Shown here: positions 1 to 6,610 of the stretch, piece by piece
How positions within the stretch are numbered: the first letter of the stretch is position 1
Layout: each line of letters begins with the position of its first letter
Assembly (NCBI RefSeq): GCF_000768345.1
Contig: NZ_AVPS01000006.1
Coordinates: 1-64,000, forward strand
From: Lysobacter concretionis Ko07 = DSM 16239
GTDB lineage: Bacteria; Pseudomonadota; Gammaproteobacteria; Xanthomonadales; Xanthomonadaceae
Direction of reading: 5' to 3'
Length of the DNA stretch: 64,000 nt
The notes under the pieces: generated by a model
What the model was told of the DNA's origin: nothing
The model's input: only the letters and a program-made list of their open reading frames with translations
The model's database searches: none
Made by a program: the position numbers and the translations under genes

Positions 1-31
1 TTCGCGGCACGGCTTAACTCTGGTGTTAGGC
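1..31 (+). other. partial attC site at the window edge
   Basis: The right half of an attC site: the variable hairpin end, the conserved arm GGCTTAA and the core GTTAGGC at 25-31. The left half lies outside the window, so at least one more cassette exists upstream. Confidence 0.85.
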
Positions 32-35
32 GCTT

Positions 36-530
36 ATGGACACTTCGTCGCTCGTCAACACGGTAGTACGGCAAGTACTGACTCCCCTGTGCGAGCCGGT
101 GCATCCCGCCTGGATTGACGGAAACACCACGCCACTCGCCACGAGCGCGGCCGTGCTCGAGCTTTCCGACGGAGGCTTGGTCATGCTGGCTCCGTGTGAG
201 GTGTACCTCGACCCAGATAAGTATCCTTCGCTTGGCCTCTCTTTAGAGAGGTGCGATCCGGGAGCACTACAATGGGCGAGAAACGGTAAGACCTACTCGA
301 TGAGTCCCTTTGCCGGCGCAGCTGGGCTGTTGCCGTTTCCCGTGGCTCAAGTTGTGGAGTCTGATCCGCTCGGGGAAGGAGCACTCAGCGAAGTACTGCT
401 GATTGGGCCGCTGGGCCAACTGCTGTTTCGCCACATCATGCCGCCAATGTCGCTCGGCATTGAGGTGACGCAGTCGGGCCAAGCGCCTAACAAGTCATTC
501 AAGCCGATGCCGCTTCGCGGCACGGCTTAA
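36..530 (+). CDS. cassette gene 1: hypothetical protein, 164 aa
   Basis: I do not recognise this protein. The ATG lies only four bases after the recombination core GTTAGGC, so the AGG of the core is the only nearby ribosome-binding-like sequence. No signal peptide or membrane segment is evident. The middle of the protein is rich in short hydrophobic stretches such as LIGPLGQLLF. The last 15 residues or so (APNKSFKPMPLRGTA) are encoded by the attC site itself and the stop codon is the TAA of its right arm, so the C-terminus was probably added by cassette structure rather than being ancestral. The gene fills the whole cassette, which supports it being real. Confidence 0.7.
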   Translation: MDTSSLVNTVVRQVLTPLCEPVHPAWIDGNTTPLATSAAVLELSDGGLVMLAPCEVYLDPDKYPSLGLSLERCDPGALQWARNGKTYSMSPFAGAAGLLPFPVAQVVESDPLGEGALSEVLLIGPLGQLLFRHIMPPMSLGIEVTQSGQAPNKSFKPMPLRGTA

Positions 531-544
531 TTCTGGTGTTAGCG
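485..544 (+). other. attC site, short type
   Basis: Starts at the inverse core GCCTAAC (485-491) and ends at the core GTTAGCG (538-544). The variable hairpin is GCCGCTTCGCGGC. The bases GCG before the inverse core extend its pairing with the cassette start (GTTAGGCGC at 25-33), as expected for the excised circular form. Confidence 0.92.
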
Positions 545-547
545 GTC

Positions 548-1003
548 ATGGGCAGATTCGCAGCACCCGCTCTTCTCATCGCGACAGCGCTGCTGTCGAT
601 GCCTGCGTTCGCCTGCCGCACCATCGAGCCGTCGGCCACCACGCTCGATCAGTACTCCTCGGTGTTCGTGGGTCGCGTCACAGGGCTTCACTTGGAGGGC
701 TACGAGAACCGTCTACTCGGCCTCCCGGATGCCGTCGACTCTGAGCTAGGCCAGATCAGCATCACAAATGGTGCTGCGCCGGCTAGCCTGCGCGTGGCGG
801 TCCTTCAGACTATCCGTGGGCCAGCGAACGGCGCTGTTGAGTTACGTCTAGCTGGTTGCACCTTTGACCTGCCGCAGCCCAAGGATCGCGGCATCTTTTT
901 CGTCTTGCCCGGCGGTTCGGCCACAGTAGTCGTCTGGGAGCAGGACCAAGTTGCCTTCCAAAGTTGGCTTGCCAGGCTGGGGGTGGCGCAGAATGACCGC
1001 TAA
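548..1003 (+). CDS. cassette gene 2: secreted hypothetical protein, 151 aa
   Basis: The ATG is three bases after the core site. An N-terminal signal peptide is clear: a short positive start, a hydrophobic core (ALLIATALLSM) and a PAFA-C cleavage region around residues 19-20. Cys20 would be the first mature residue. The mature part has a VFVGRVTG motif, a central VLQTIRGP segment and a LAGCTFDL segment. This order resembles small exported NTR/OB-fold-like domains, but I cannot assign a family. The stop codon TAA is made by the inverse core CGCTAAC of the following attC. The product is probably periplasmic or exported. Confidence 0.7.
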   Translation: MGRFAAPALLIATALLSMPAFACRTIEPSATTLDQYSSVFVGRVTGLHLEGYENRLLGLPDAVDSELGQISITNGAAPASLRVAVLQTIRGPANGAVELRLAGCTFDLPQPKDRGIFFVLPGGSATVVVWEQDQVAFQSWLARLGVAQNDR

Positions 1004-1057
1004 CAGTTCGTTCAAGGGGATGCCGCTTCGCGGCACCCCTTAACTCAGGCGTTAGGC
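998..1057 (+). other. attC site, short type
   Basis: Runs from CGCTAAC (998-1004) to GTTAGGC (1051-1057). The left arm has TTCAAGGGG in place of the usual TTCAAGCCG, and the right arm carries the matching change CCCCTTAA. Pairing is therefore preserved. Confidence 0.9.
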
Positions 1058-1376
1058 GTCACTGGGCAAGCGCCGTCGTGTGCCGCGGGTTGCTCTTCGG
1101 ATAATCCGCACCAGCGCGAAAGGTCGCTTCGTTCAACACCGCCTGAGCCCGCAGCGGGCTCAGCACCAACACCGTGACCTTGAGCATTTGGCGCTGCCAA
1201 GCGGCCCCGACTTCGGCAGCAGTCGCTCGTCTCAGCGGTACGCAGGTCTGCCGCAAGCAGCTTTGCGGCGCGTCCGGACGTCCCGGCCAGATTGGCCCAA
1301 GGTGTTGTAGTGTTCGGCTCAGGGGTTGGGCTGCGGTTCGTCCGGGTCGGGGAGTGCACCATCCGGGCCAGCTGCC
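1058..1376. other. cassette 3 interior without a convincing gene
   Basis: About 320 bases between attC sites. A minus-strand frame ending at 1059 (last residues HTTALAQ) runs back into the attC and reads plausibly over its final 60 codons, but its only start is a TTG inside the attC. Plus-strand frames look like shadows. I treat the cassette as gene-poor or as carrying an unidentified minus-strand gene. Confidence 0.45.
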
Positions 1377-1488
1377 GCCTAACAATGCGTTCAAGCCGAA
1401 CCCGCTTCGCTACGCGGCCCAGGCGGCAGGTAAAGCTTGCCACCTGGTCCACTCCACTGCGCGGGTCGGCTTAACTTAGGTGTTAGGC
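1377..1488 (+). other. attC site, long type (112 bases)
   Basis: Runs from GCCTAAC (1377-1383) to GTTAGGC (1482-1488). The central region is longer than in the short sites and contains its own imperfect stem around GGCAGGTAAAGCTTGCC. Confidence 0.9.
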
Positions 1489-1493
1489 GGCGC

Positions 1494-2045
1494 ATGTACA
1501 GACTCGGCCACTTGGTAGAAGAGCAATGGGTGGAGCACTCGCACCCCGCAGTGTTCCGCTGCCGCATGTCTGGTTCGGGCACGCCCCGAATCACGGCTGG
1601 CGTGCCAAGTGCAGATCCGGAGATCGTCCTAAAGTTGGCGCAGTGCTTAGAAGAGCCGCTCTTCGTTTTGTATGTGCTGCACACACCTCGCGGTGAAGCC
1701 GAGCCGGGTCGCTATCAGAGCCCGGATCTATCGTTTGCTGAGGTCCAGGAGTTCTTTGAGCAGTTCCGCCCTTTCCTGTCGGGCGATGGGCGCTTTGATT
1801 TATGGCTTTACTCGCCTAGTCAGCGGGCAACGGTCGTCTGGGATCGGCACAACCTGCTGTATGGGTATGGTCCAATTCAGCGTTATCGAGCGTCACTTGT
1901 GGCCGAAGGCTTCGTTGAAGGAGAACTACCGCCCCTCGGGCAGCACACCCATCACTACCGAGCTGAGCTAGACGCCTACGCTAAGGCACTAATATCTCAC
2001 TACCACTGGCTGCGATCGCCGCTGCGCCCAGAAGATGAGCAGTAG
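1494..2045 (+). CDS. cassette gene 4: hypothetical protein, 183 aa
   Basis: I do not recognise this soluble protein. The ATG is five bases after the core, and the AGGCGG within the core and cassette start could serve as a ribosome-binding site. The product is acidic and aromatic-rich. Its central region (FAEVQEFFEQFRPFL, then WLYSP and VVWDRHNLLYGYGP) looks like a globular alpha/beta domain. There is no signal peptide or membrane segment. The stop TAG lies just before the attC, so this gene does not use the attC as coding sequence. Length and codon pattern support a real gene. Confidence 0.7.
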   Translation: MYRLGHLVEEQWVEHSHPAVFRCRMSGSGTPRITAGVPSADPEIVLKLAQCLEEPLFVLYVLHTPRGEAEPGRYQSPDLSFAEVQEFFEQFRPFLSGDGRFDLWLYSPSQRATVVWDRHNLLYGYGPIQRYRASLVAEGFVEGELPPLGQHTHHYRAELDAYAKALISHYHWLRSPLRPEDEQ

Positions 2046-2051
2046 CCCGCC

Positions 2052-2163
2052 GCCTAACAATTCGTTCAAGCCGAACTTGCTTCGTTACACCAAACACATG
2101 GCAGAAAAAGCTTGCCATGTGTTTGGCTCCACTACGCAAGTCGGCTTAACTCAGGCGTTAGGC
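2052..2163 (+). other. attC site, long type
   Basis: Runs from GCCTAAC (2052-2058) to GTTAGGC (2157-2163). It contains a perfect inner stem AAACACATGGCA / TGCCATGTGTTT around GAAAAAGCT. It is almost identical to the site at 6175-6286. Confidence 0.92.
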
Positions 2164-2177
2164 CGTAGGGGAAAGTT

Positions 2178-2597
2178 ATGAGACTCGTCTTGCAGATCGC
2201 TCTCTACTTGCCGCTGCTTTACGGCTACTGGCACGTTCACTCGCGACTCGCGTTGTGGGTGCAATGGATGCCTGACTTGTTCTCCTCACGCCCATTCCAA
2301 CTGTCTGGGCTTCTTGCGGCCTCCGCCCTCTGCGGTTTGTTGGCCGGCATCGCCTTCTCGGTTCCAGTTGCGCTGCTCTATCGCCAGAACGCCGTTCTTG
2401 TTGCCCTTACTATCTCGCTCATGGGCGCTGCCTTCGACTTCTATCTCATGTCGGCACCATCTAGGCCATTCACGGTCGCAGCACTGGCAGTAGACCTGCT
2501 CGCGTTCGCGGCTGCACTCCCGATTGTAGTTCTGGTGTTTCGTCGGCTGCGGCCTAACAATTCATTCAAGCCGAACCCGCTTCGCGGGTCGGCTTAA
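2178..2597 (+). CDS. cassette gene 5: small membrane protein, 139 aa
   Basis: A hydrophobic protein with about four membrane-spanning segments (roughly residues 3-22, 43-67, 70-92 and 97-121). A good ribosome-binding site (GGGGAAAG) precedes the ATG. No enzyme motif is visible. The C-terminus RPNNSFKPNPLRGSA is translated from the attC, and the stop is the TAA of its right arm. Cassettes 1 and 9 end with nearly the same tail. I infer an inner-membrane protein of unknown role. Confidence 0.7.
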   Translation: MRLVLQIALYLPLLYGYWHVHSRLALWVQWMPDLFSSRPFQLSGLLAASALCGLLAGIAFSVPVALLYRQNAVLVALTISLMGAAFDFYLMSAPSRPFTVAALAVDLLAFAAALPIVVLVFRRLRPNNSFKPNPLRGSA

Positions 2598-2611
2598 TTC
2601 AGGCGTTAGGC
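2552..2611 (+). other. attC site, short type
   Basis: Runs from GCCTAAC (2552-2558) to GTTAGGC (2605-2611) with hairpin CCCGCTTCGCGGG. The GCG before the inverse core and the last codons of gene 5 overlap it. Confidence 0.92.
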
Positions 2612-2640
2612 CTCATCAACAAGCATCATCAGCCACTCAC

Positions 2641-3024
2641 ATGAAAAGCATCTTGCTGGTCGGTCTCGGAGGGTTCATCGGCTCGGTAGCGCGCTACAAG
2701 CTTGGCGGCCTGGTACTGCACCTCACGGCACAGGAGCGCTTCCCTTACAGCACGTTCGCGGTCAACATTCTTGGCTGTCTGGCCATAGGCCTTCTTGCGG
2801 GCCTCGCCGAGCGGTATGAGTTGTTCGGCCCGGGCACACGGCTGTTTCTTTTCACTGGCCTGCTCGGCGGGTTCACAACCTTTTCCGCGTTCGGTCTTGA
2901 CGCAATGTTCCTTGTGCGTCGCGGTGAGCTGTTGGTGGCTGCGTTGTATGCTGGCGCCAGTGTTGTCCTTGGCATCACCGCAGTTTGGCTAGGCCTCAAG
3001 CTCATTGCAGCATTCCCGCGCTGA
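2641..3024 (+). CDS. crcB: cassette gene 6: CrcB/Fluc fluoride channel, 127 aa
   Basis: A dual-topology fluoride channel subunit that works as a dimer in the inner membrane and exports fluoride. Family signatures are all present: GGFIGSVARY at residues 10-19, the FAVN motif ending at Asn42, and TGLLGGFTTFSAFG at 72-85 with the conserved phenylalanine pair (Phe81, Phe84) and the central TTFS break. There are four membrane segments and the length is typical. The stop TGA lies two bases before the attC core. No fluoride riboswitch is visible in the short leader (2612-2640). The gene is probably transcribed from cassette-array promoters or a weak promoter of its own. Confidence 0.93.
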   Translation: MKSILLVGLGGFIGSVARYKLGGLVLHLTAQERFPYSTFAVNILGCLAIGLLAGLAERYELFGPGTRLFLFTGLLGGFTTFSAFGLDAMFLVRRGELLVAALYAGASVVLGITAVWLGLKLIAAFPR

Positions 3025-3025
3025 G

Positions 3026-3137
3026 GCCTAACAATTCGTTCAAGCCGAAACCGCTTCGTTACACCAAAGCCATGGCAGGAAAAGCTTGCCATGCCTTTGG
3101 CTCCACTACGCGGTTCGGCTTAACTCAGGCGTTAGGC
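3026..3137 (+). other. attC site, long type
   Basis: Runs from GCCTAAC (3026-3032) to GTTAGGC (3131-3137). The inner stem is AAAGCCATGGCA / TGCCATGCCTTT, slightly imperfect. Confidence 0.92.
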
Positions 3138-3459
3138 GGTTGCTGTTGAGAGTTTCATGGCGGCTCGCTGCTTCGGATACCACATCGCAACGTGTCGGCC
3201 GGCTCCGGTTACTTCATCGCACACACTGGCTCTGCGCCTTCGTTTGGCACGGGCTTCGGCCGCTCGTTCTTCGGCTGGGTTCTCGCGTGCGTTCGCACCG
3301 GCTTGCCTGACTTCGGCAACAGGCTGCGCTTGTGGCTCCTGGCTTCTTCACTTTCCGGCTTCGGCGGCATCAGCCACATCGCATCTGGTACTGTCTCGGC
3401 TGGTGGCAGTGTTGTGGGGCCGGTTCTTGGCAAATTCGTCCATCATCCGGAGCAGCACC
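3138..3459. repeat. repeated cassette family, copy 1
   Basis: The first of four closely similar cassette interiors (others at 3521-3841, 6611-6930 and 6991-7316). All begin GGTTGCTGTTG and three end GAGCAGCACC before the attC. No long plus-strand frame is shared by the copies, because small insertions or deletions shift it. On the minus strand, a 31-codon frame starting at the ATG at 3443 (beginning MDEFAKNRP, ending DAAEAGK) and stopping at 3348 is kept at the same length in copies 1-3. A second minus-strand segment ends in MKLSTATA with the stop formed by the core TTA. Confidence 0.8.
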
Positions 3460-3520
3460 GCCTAACAAGTCATTCAAGCCGAACGCCACAAGTGGCGTCG
3501 GCTTAATTCCGGCGTTAGGC
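3460..3520 (+). other. attC site, short type
   Basis: Runs from GCCTAAC (3460-3466) to GTTAGGC (3514-3520), with terminal hairpin CGCCACAAGTGGCG. Confidence 0.92.
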
Positions 3521-3841
3521 GGTTGCTGTTGGGAGTTTCATGGCGGCTCGCTGCTTCGGATACCACATCGCAACGTGTCGGCCGGCTTCGGTTACTTCAT
3601 CGCACACGCTGGCTCTGCGCTTCGCTTGGCACGGGCTTCGGCCACTCGTTCTTCGGCTGGGTTCTCGGGTGCGTTCGCACCGACTTGCCTGACTTCGGCA
3701 ACAGGCTGCGCTTGTGGCTCCTGGCTTCTTCACTTTCCGGCTTCGGCGGCATCAACAACATCGGATCTGGTAGTGTCTCGGCTGGCGGCGGGATTCTCTG
3801 GGCGGTTTCTTGCAAGCTCGTCCATCGTCCGGAGCAGCACC
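3521..3841. repeat. repeated cassette family, copy 2
   Basis: Directly follows copy 1. The minus-strand 31-codon frame runs from the ATG at 3825 to a stop at 3730 (begins MDELARNRP, ends DAAEAGK). A further minus-strand frame of 72 codons ends at the core TTA (last residues MKLPTATA). A single-base difference from copy 1 near 3620 breaks plus-strand frames. No function can be assigned. Confidence 0.8.
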
Positions 3842-3902
3842 GCCTAACAAGTCATTCAAGCCGAACACCACAAGTGGTGTCGGCTTAATTCCAGCGTTAG
3901 GC
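3842..3902 (+). other. attC site, short type
   Basis: Runs from GCCTAAC (3842-3848) to GTTAGGC (3896-3902). The hairpin CACCACAAGTGGTG differs from the preceding site by a paired (compensated) change. Confidence 0.92.
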
Positions 3903-3921
3903 GCGTAAGAGAGGATTTCGC

Positions 3922-4368
3922 ATGTCACGTTTAAGCTCAGGAATTGTTACGATTGCCATCGGCGGCGCACTGGCTCTATTTATTGTGTGGTGCTGGGCAT
4001 ACATTGCTGCGTATAGCCCGATCCCTGGCTTCTTACTGCGTAACGGACTTCGGGGCATAGGTTTCTGGAGTACCATCACCCTCACAGACTTCTTGTTCAA
4101 TATCGCTCTTTGCCTGCCCGCCGCTTGGGCTCTATGGCGCCTCAGCACAGCGCATATCCGCACCAATATCTTCTTGGCATTGGCATCCTCTGCGGGTACC
4201 GCATGGCTTGTTTTTGGCTTGCCCTTGTTCTCACACAGCATCGGGGTTGGGGTTCAGTACTTTCTTCAGCTTTCCGCACTACCTACCGCTATCTGGTTAG
4301 TGTCCAAATTTGGTCGCCACGCGCCTAACAATTCATTCAAGCCGAACCCGCTTCGCGGGTCGGCTTAA
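3922..4368 (+). CDS. cassette gene 9: membrane protein, 148 aa
   Basis: A hydrophobic protein with about four predicted membrane segments (roughly residues 8-30, 48-72, 80-102 and 108-128). A purine-rich GAGAGGAT lies upstream of the ATG. No recognisable motif. Like genes 1 and 5, it reads through the attC and ends with the site-encoded tail APNNSFKPNPLRGSA. I infer an inner-membrane protein of unknown function. Confidence 0.65.
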   Translation: MSRLSSGIVTIAIGGALALFIVWCWAYIAAYSPIPGFLLRNGLRGIGFWSTITLTDFLFNIALCLPAAWALWRLSTAHIRTNIFLALASSAGTAWLVFGLPLFSHSIGVGVQYFLQLSALPTAIWLVSKFGRHAPNNSFKPNPLRGSA

Positions 4369-4382
4369 TTCAAGCGTTAGCC
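4323..4382 (+). other. attC site, short type
   Basis: Runs from GCCTAAC (4323-4329) to GTTAGCC (4376-4382), hairpin CCCGCTTCGCGGG. Its left part encodes the tail of gene 9. Confidence 0.92.
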
Positions 4383-4397
4383 ACTTAGGGAGAGTTC

Positions 4398-4922
4398 GTG
4401 GCAGTTGATGATTGGGGTTCAATTGCGGATTGGGTGTCTGGCATCGGCTCGTTCGCCGCTGCTGCAGTTGCTCTTTACGTTGCGCATTCATCTCAGCGCA
4501 TCAAGCTGCGCGGCTACGCTGGCCACCGCCTAATCATCGGTCCAGGTCAGCCGCGCATAGACGTTTTCTCTGTGTCTGTGACCAACATTTGTCAGCGTCC
4601 AACCGTGGTTACAAACATCGGCTTCACGTTTGGCGTCTGGCGGTGGAAGCGACATGGAATTGTTACGTTCATGCAAGACCAATTTAGCCATGGCATCCCC
4701 AAGTCTCTCGGCGATGGAGAGACTGGCAACTGGATCGTTCCACTCGGTCAAGACAATAGCTGGCTTAAGGACTTGGCGTCCAAGTTCCCAGTTGGTCGTT
4801 GGGCCGTTCTTACTTGGCGTGTGCACGTCCACACCTCAAACGGTGGCACTACTACGCTTCGTCCTGACAAAGAGACCCGGAAAATGCTGTTGGCTCTCGC
4901 AGGCACAGGGCAAAGTGGCTAA
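4398..4922 (+). CDS. cassette gene 10: hypothetical protein, 174 aa
   Basis: Begins with GTG preceded by AGGGAGAG, a good ribosome-binding site. Residues 10-32 (VSGIGSFAAAAVALYVAHS) form one membrane-anchoring segment. The remainder is a soluble beta-rich domain with VSVTNICQRPTVVTNIGF and a TWRVHVHTSNG segment, consistent with an extracytoplasmic or membrane-proximal domain. I do not know the family. The stop TAA is made by the inverse core GGCTAAC of the next attC. Confidence 0.68.
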   Translation: MAVDDWGSIADWVSGIGSFAAAAVALYVAHSSQRIKLRGYAGHRLIIGPGQPRIDVFSVSVTNICQRPTVVTNIGFTFGVWRWKRHGIVTFMQDQFSHGIPKSLGDGETGNWIVPLGQDNSWLKDLASKFPVGRWAVLTWRVHVHTSNGGTTTLRPDKETRKMLLALAGTGQSG

Positions 4923-5028
4923 CAATTCGTTCAAGCCGAACTTGCTTCGCTACACCAACAACGTGGCAGGTAAAGCTTGCCACGTTGTCGGCTACGCTAC
5001 GCAAGTCGGCTTAACTCAGGCGTTAGAC
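4917..5028 (+). other. attC site, long type
   Basis: Runs from GGCTAAC (4917-4923) to GTTAGAC (5022-5028). AAGTGGCTAAC pairs perfectly with GTTAGCCACTT at the start of the same cassette, an extended 11-base match expected for the circular intermediate. Confidence 0.92.
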
Positions 5029-5032
5029 CGCT

Positions 5033-5332
5033 ATGCATAAGAATCGCTCGCCCAAAGACCACGAGCTCTACCGCCGCACCGATGAGGTGCTGCATTACCT
5101 ATGGGATCCGTGCGGCATCTCTGACGCACCGCAGGCTCGCGACGAGTACTCCAGCTATCTCCCCAGCGTGTATAGCTTGCTTCATGATGGCGCTGACGCG
5201 CATAAGATCGCCTCACTTCTCAGGGAGATTGAGGGCAAGTACATGGGGCTTTCCGGCAACACCGCTCGCAATCAAACGATCGGGACGCTTCTCGTGGAGT
5301 GGCGAGAGCACATCCATGGCGACGCGGTCTAA
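5033..5332 (+). CDS. cassette gene 11: small soluble protein, 99 aa
   Basis: The ATG is four bases after the core, with no conventional ribosome-binding site. The protein is charged and helical. It has a WDPCGI motif around residue 24 and a DEYSSYLPSVYSLL segment around 38-51, then a REIEGKYMGL segment and a C-terminal LVEWREHI helix. This WDP...DEY pattern is familiar from small bacterial proteins of unknown function (possibly DUF1871-like), but I cannot confirm it. The stop is the TAA of the inverse core GTCTAAC. Probably a real gene with an unassigned role. Confidence 0.7.
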   Translation: MHKNRSPKDHELYRRTDEVLHYLWDPCGISDAPQARDEYSSYLPSVYSLLHDGADAHKIASLLREIEGKYMGLSGNTARNQTIGTLLVEWREHIHGDAV

Positions 5333-5386
5333 CAGTTCATTCAAGCCGAACCCGCTTCGCGGGTCGGCTTAATTCAAGCGTTAGTC
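5327..5386 (+). other. attC site, short type
   Basis: Runs from GTCTAAC (5327-5333) to GTTAGTC (5380-5386). The inverse core GTCTAAC matches the cassette-start core GTTAGAC exactly, confirming the cassette boundaries. Confidence 0.92.
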
Positions 5387-5589
5387 CTCAGCAAAGCAAC
5401 ATTCGGCAATGTGGTTGTGCGTCGACAAGTTCTTCGGCGTTTGTTGCAACGTAACTTCGGTCGGCATCGCGCGTCGCAGGTTCCGCAGTAAAGCCCGGTT
5501 TTTCGGCGTCGGATCGGTCAGCGGCTCGCGGATCGTTTCGCTGATAGTCTTTCGGTAAGGCCACAGTCGGACAGTCCATCGTTGCTGAG
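5387..5589. other. cassette 12 interior without a convincing gene
   Basis: About 200 bases. The only sizeable frame is on the minus strand (5388-5579, 63 codons, very polar) and has no recognisable features. I see nothing else here. It may be a gene-less cassette or one that carries a promoter or small RNA. Confidence 0.5.
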
Positions 5590-5650
5590 GTCTAACAATT
5601 CATTCAAGCCGAACGCGACAAGTCGCGTCGGCTTAATTCAGGCGTTAGGC
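5590..5650 (+). other. attC site, short type
   Basis: Runs from GTCTAAC (5590-5596) to GTTAGGC (5644-5650), hairpin CGCGACAAGTCGCG. Confidence 0.92.
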
Positions 5651-5668
5651 AACACAAGGGAGTGAATC

Positions 5669-6163
5669 GTGACTTTGCCAAAAAACAAGCAAATCATCGG
5701 GTTCGTTACCTGGCTCGTGGTCAGCTTCATTGCTGCCGCCATCGGCAGCGCCGCGTCTATACAAGCTGGTCCGTTCTATACGCAACTCATACGCCCGGAG
5801 TGGGCGCCGCCGCCCGACCTGTTCGGCCCTGTCTGGACAATCCTTTACGCGCTCATGGGCATTGCGGCATGGCTGGTCTGGCGTGTCGGAGGGTTCCGTG
5901 CTGCACGTACAGCCCTTACTCTGTTTCTGGTGCAACTCGCGGTCAATGCGCTCTGGAGCTGGCTGTTCTTCGGGTGGCACTTGGGCAAATTGGCTTTCGC
6001 GGACATCGTTCTGCTTTGGGTGCTTATCGTTGCAACGCTTATTGCATTCTGGCGCGTCAGGCCATTGGCAGGGGCACTGCTCATCCCGTACCTGCTTTGG
6101 GTAAGCTTCGCCTCCGCGCTCAACTACTCAGTGTGGCAACTCAACCCGCAGATTCTGGGGTAG
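5669..6163 (+). CDS. tspO: cassette gene 13: TspO/MBR family tryptophan-rich sensory protein, 164 aa
   Basis: A five-helix membrane protein of the TspO/peripheral benzodiazepine receptor family, which binds and may turn over porphyrins and influences stress and tetrapyrrole responses. Visible signatures: IRPEWAPPPDLFGPVWTILY at residues 41-60, NALWSWLFFG at 93-102, and PYLLWVSFASALN at 140-152. It starts with GTG at 5669, with AAGGGAGTG as ribosome-binding site. Full family length. The stop precedes the attC by about ten bases. A porphyrin-linked role is known for the family but not shown here. Confidence 0.93.
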   Translation: MTLPKNKQIIGFVTWLVVSFIAAAIGSAASIQAGPFYTQLIRPEWAPPPDLFGPVWTILYALMGIAAWLVWRVGGFRAARTALTLFLVQLAVNALWSWLFFGWHLGKLAFADIVLLWVLIVATLIAFWRVRPLAGALLIPYLLWVSFASALNYSVWQLNPQILG

Positions 6164-6174
6164 CGGGGTGTATT

Positions 6175-6286
6175 GCCTAACAATTCGTTCAAGCCGAACT
6201 TACTTCGTTACACCAAACACATGGCAGAAAAAGCTTGCCATGTGTTTGGCTCCACTACGCAAGTCGGCTTAACTCAGGCGTTAGCT
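6175..6286 (+). other. attC site, long type
   Basis: Runs from GCCTAAC (6175-6181) to GTTAGCT (6280-6286). Almost the same sequence as the site at 2052-2163, including the inner stem AAACACATGGCA / TGCCATGTGTTT. Confidence 0.92.
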
Positions 6287-6529
6287 GGCACTTGCCGCGT
6301 CAATGATTCGGAGCGTCACGATTTCCTCGCCCTTGTCGTCCTGCAACTCCACGTGCCGTTCGCCGTCGTCACACCAGCGGATCACTTCAAGGCCAATCGT
6401 TTCGCACCCCTCGCCAAAGGCCAGCTTGTGCAGTTCCAGGCTGTAGTGAATCTCGCGCAGGCAAACGTCCAGCTTCTCGCTCGGAACCTTCAGCAAATCA
6501 TTGATCGTTCGGATTTCGTAGGTTTTCAT
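6281..6529 (-). CDS. cassette gene 14: reverse-strand small acidic protein, 82 aa
   Basis: A reverse-oriented cassette gene. Starting at the second of two adjacent ATGs (6529 or 6532) it reads MKTYEIRTINDLLKVP and continues through LEVIRWCDDGERHVELQD to its end, with the composition of a genuine soluble protein. A longer start at 6568 would run into the attC and looks less likely. The TAA stop is the reverse complement of the TTA in the recombination core GTTAGCT at 6280-6286, so the stop lies at the very edge of the cassette. No family recognised. Its orientation means it cannot be read from an upstream array promoter. Confidence 0.7.
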   Translation of the reverse strand: MKTYEIRTINDLLKVPSEKLDVCLREIHYSLELHKLAFGEGCETIGLEVIRWCDDGERHVELQDDKGEEIVTLRIIDAASAS

Positions 6530-6550
6530 CATCGGTTCCATGCGGGGGCC

Positions 6551-6610
6551 AGCTAACCAGTCATTCAAGCCGAACCAACTTCGTTGGTCGGCTTAATTCC
6601 GGCGTTAGGC
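6551..6610 (+). other. attC site, short type
   Basis: Runs from AGCTAAC (6551-6557) to GTTAGGC (6604-6610), with short hairpin CCAACTTCGTTGG. AGCTAAC matches the cassette-start core GTTAGCT. Confidence 0.92.
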
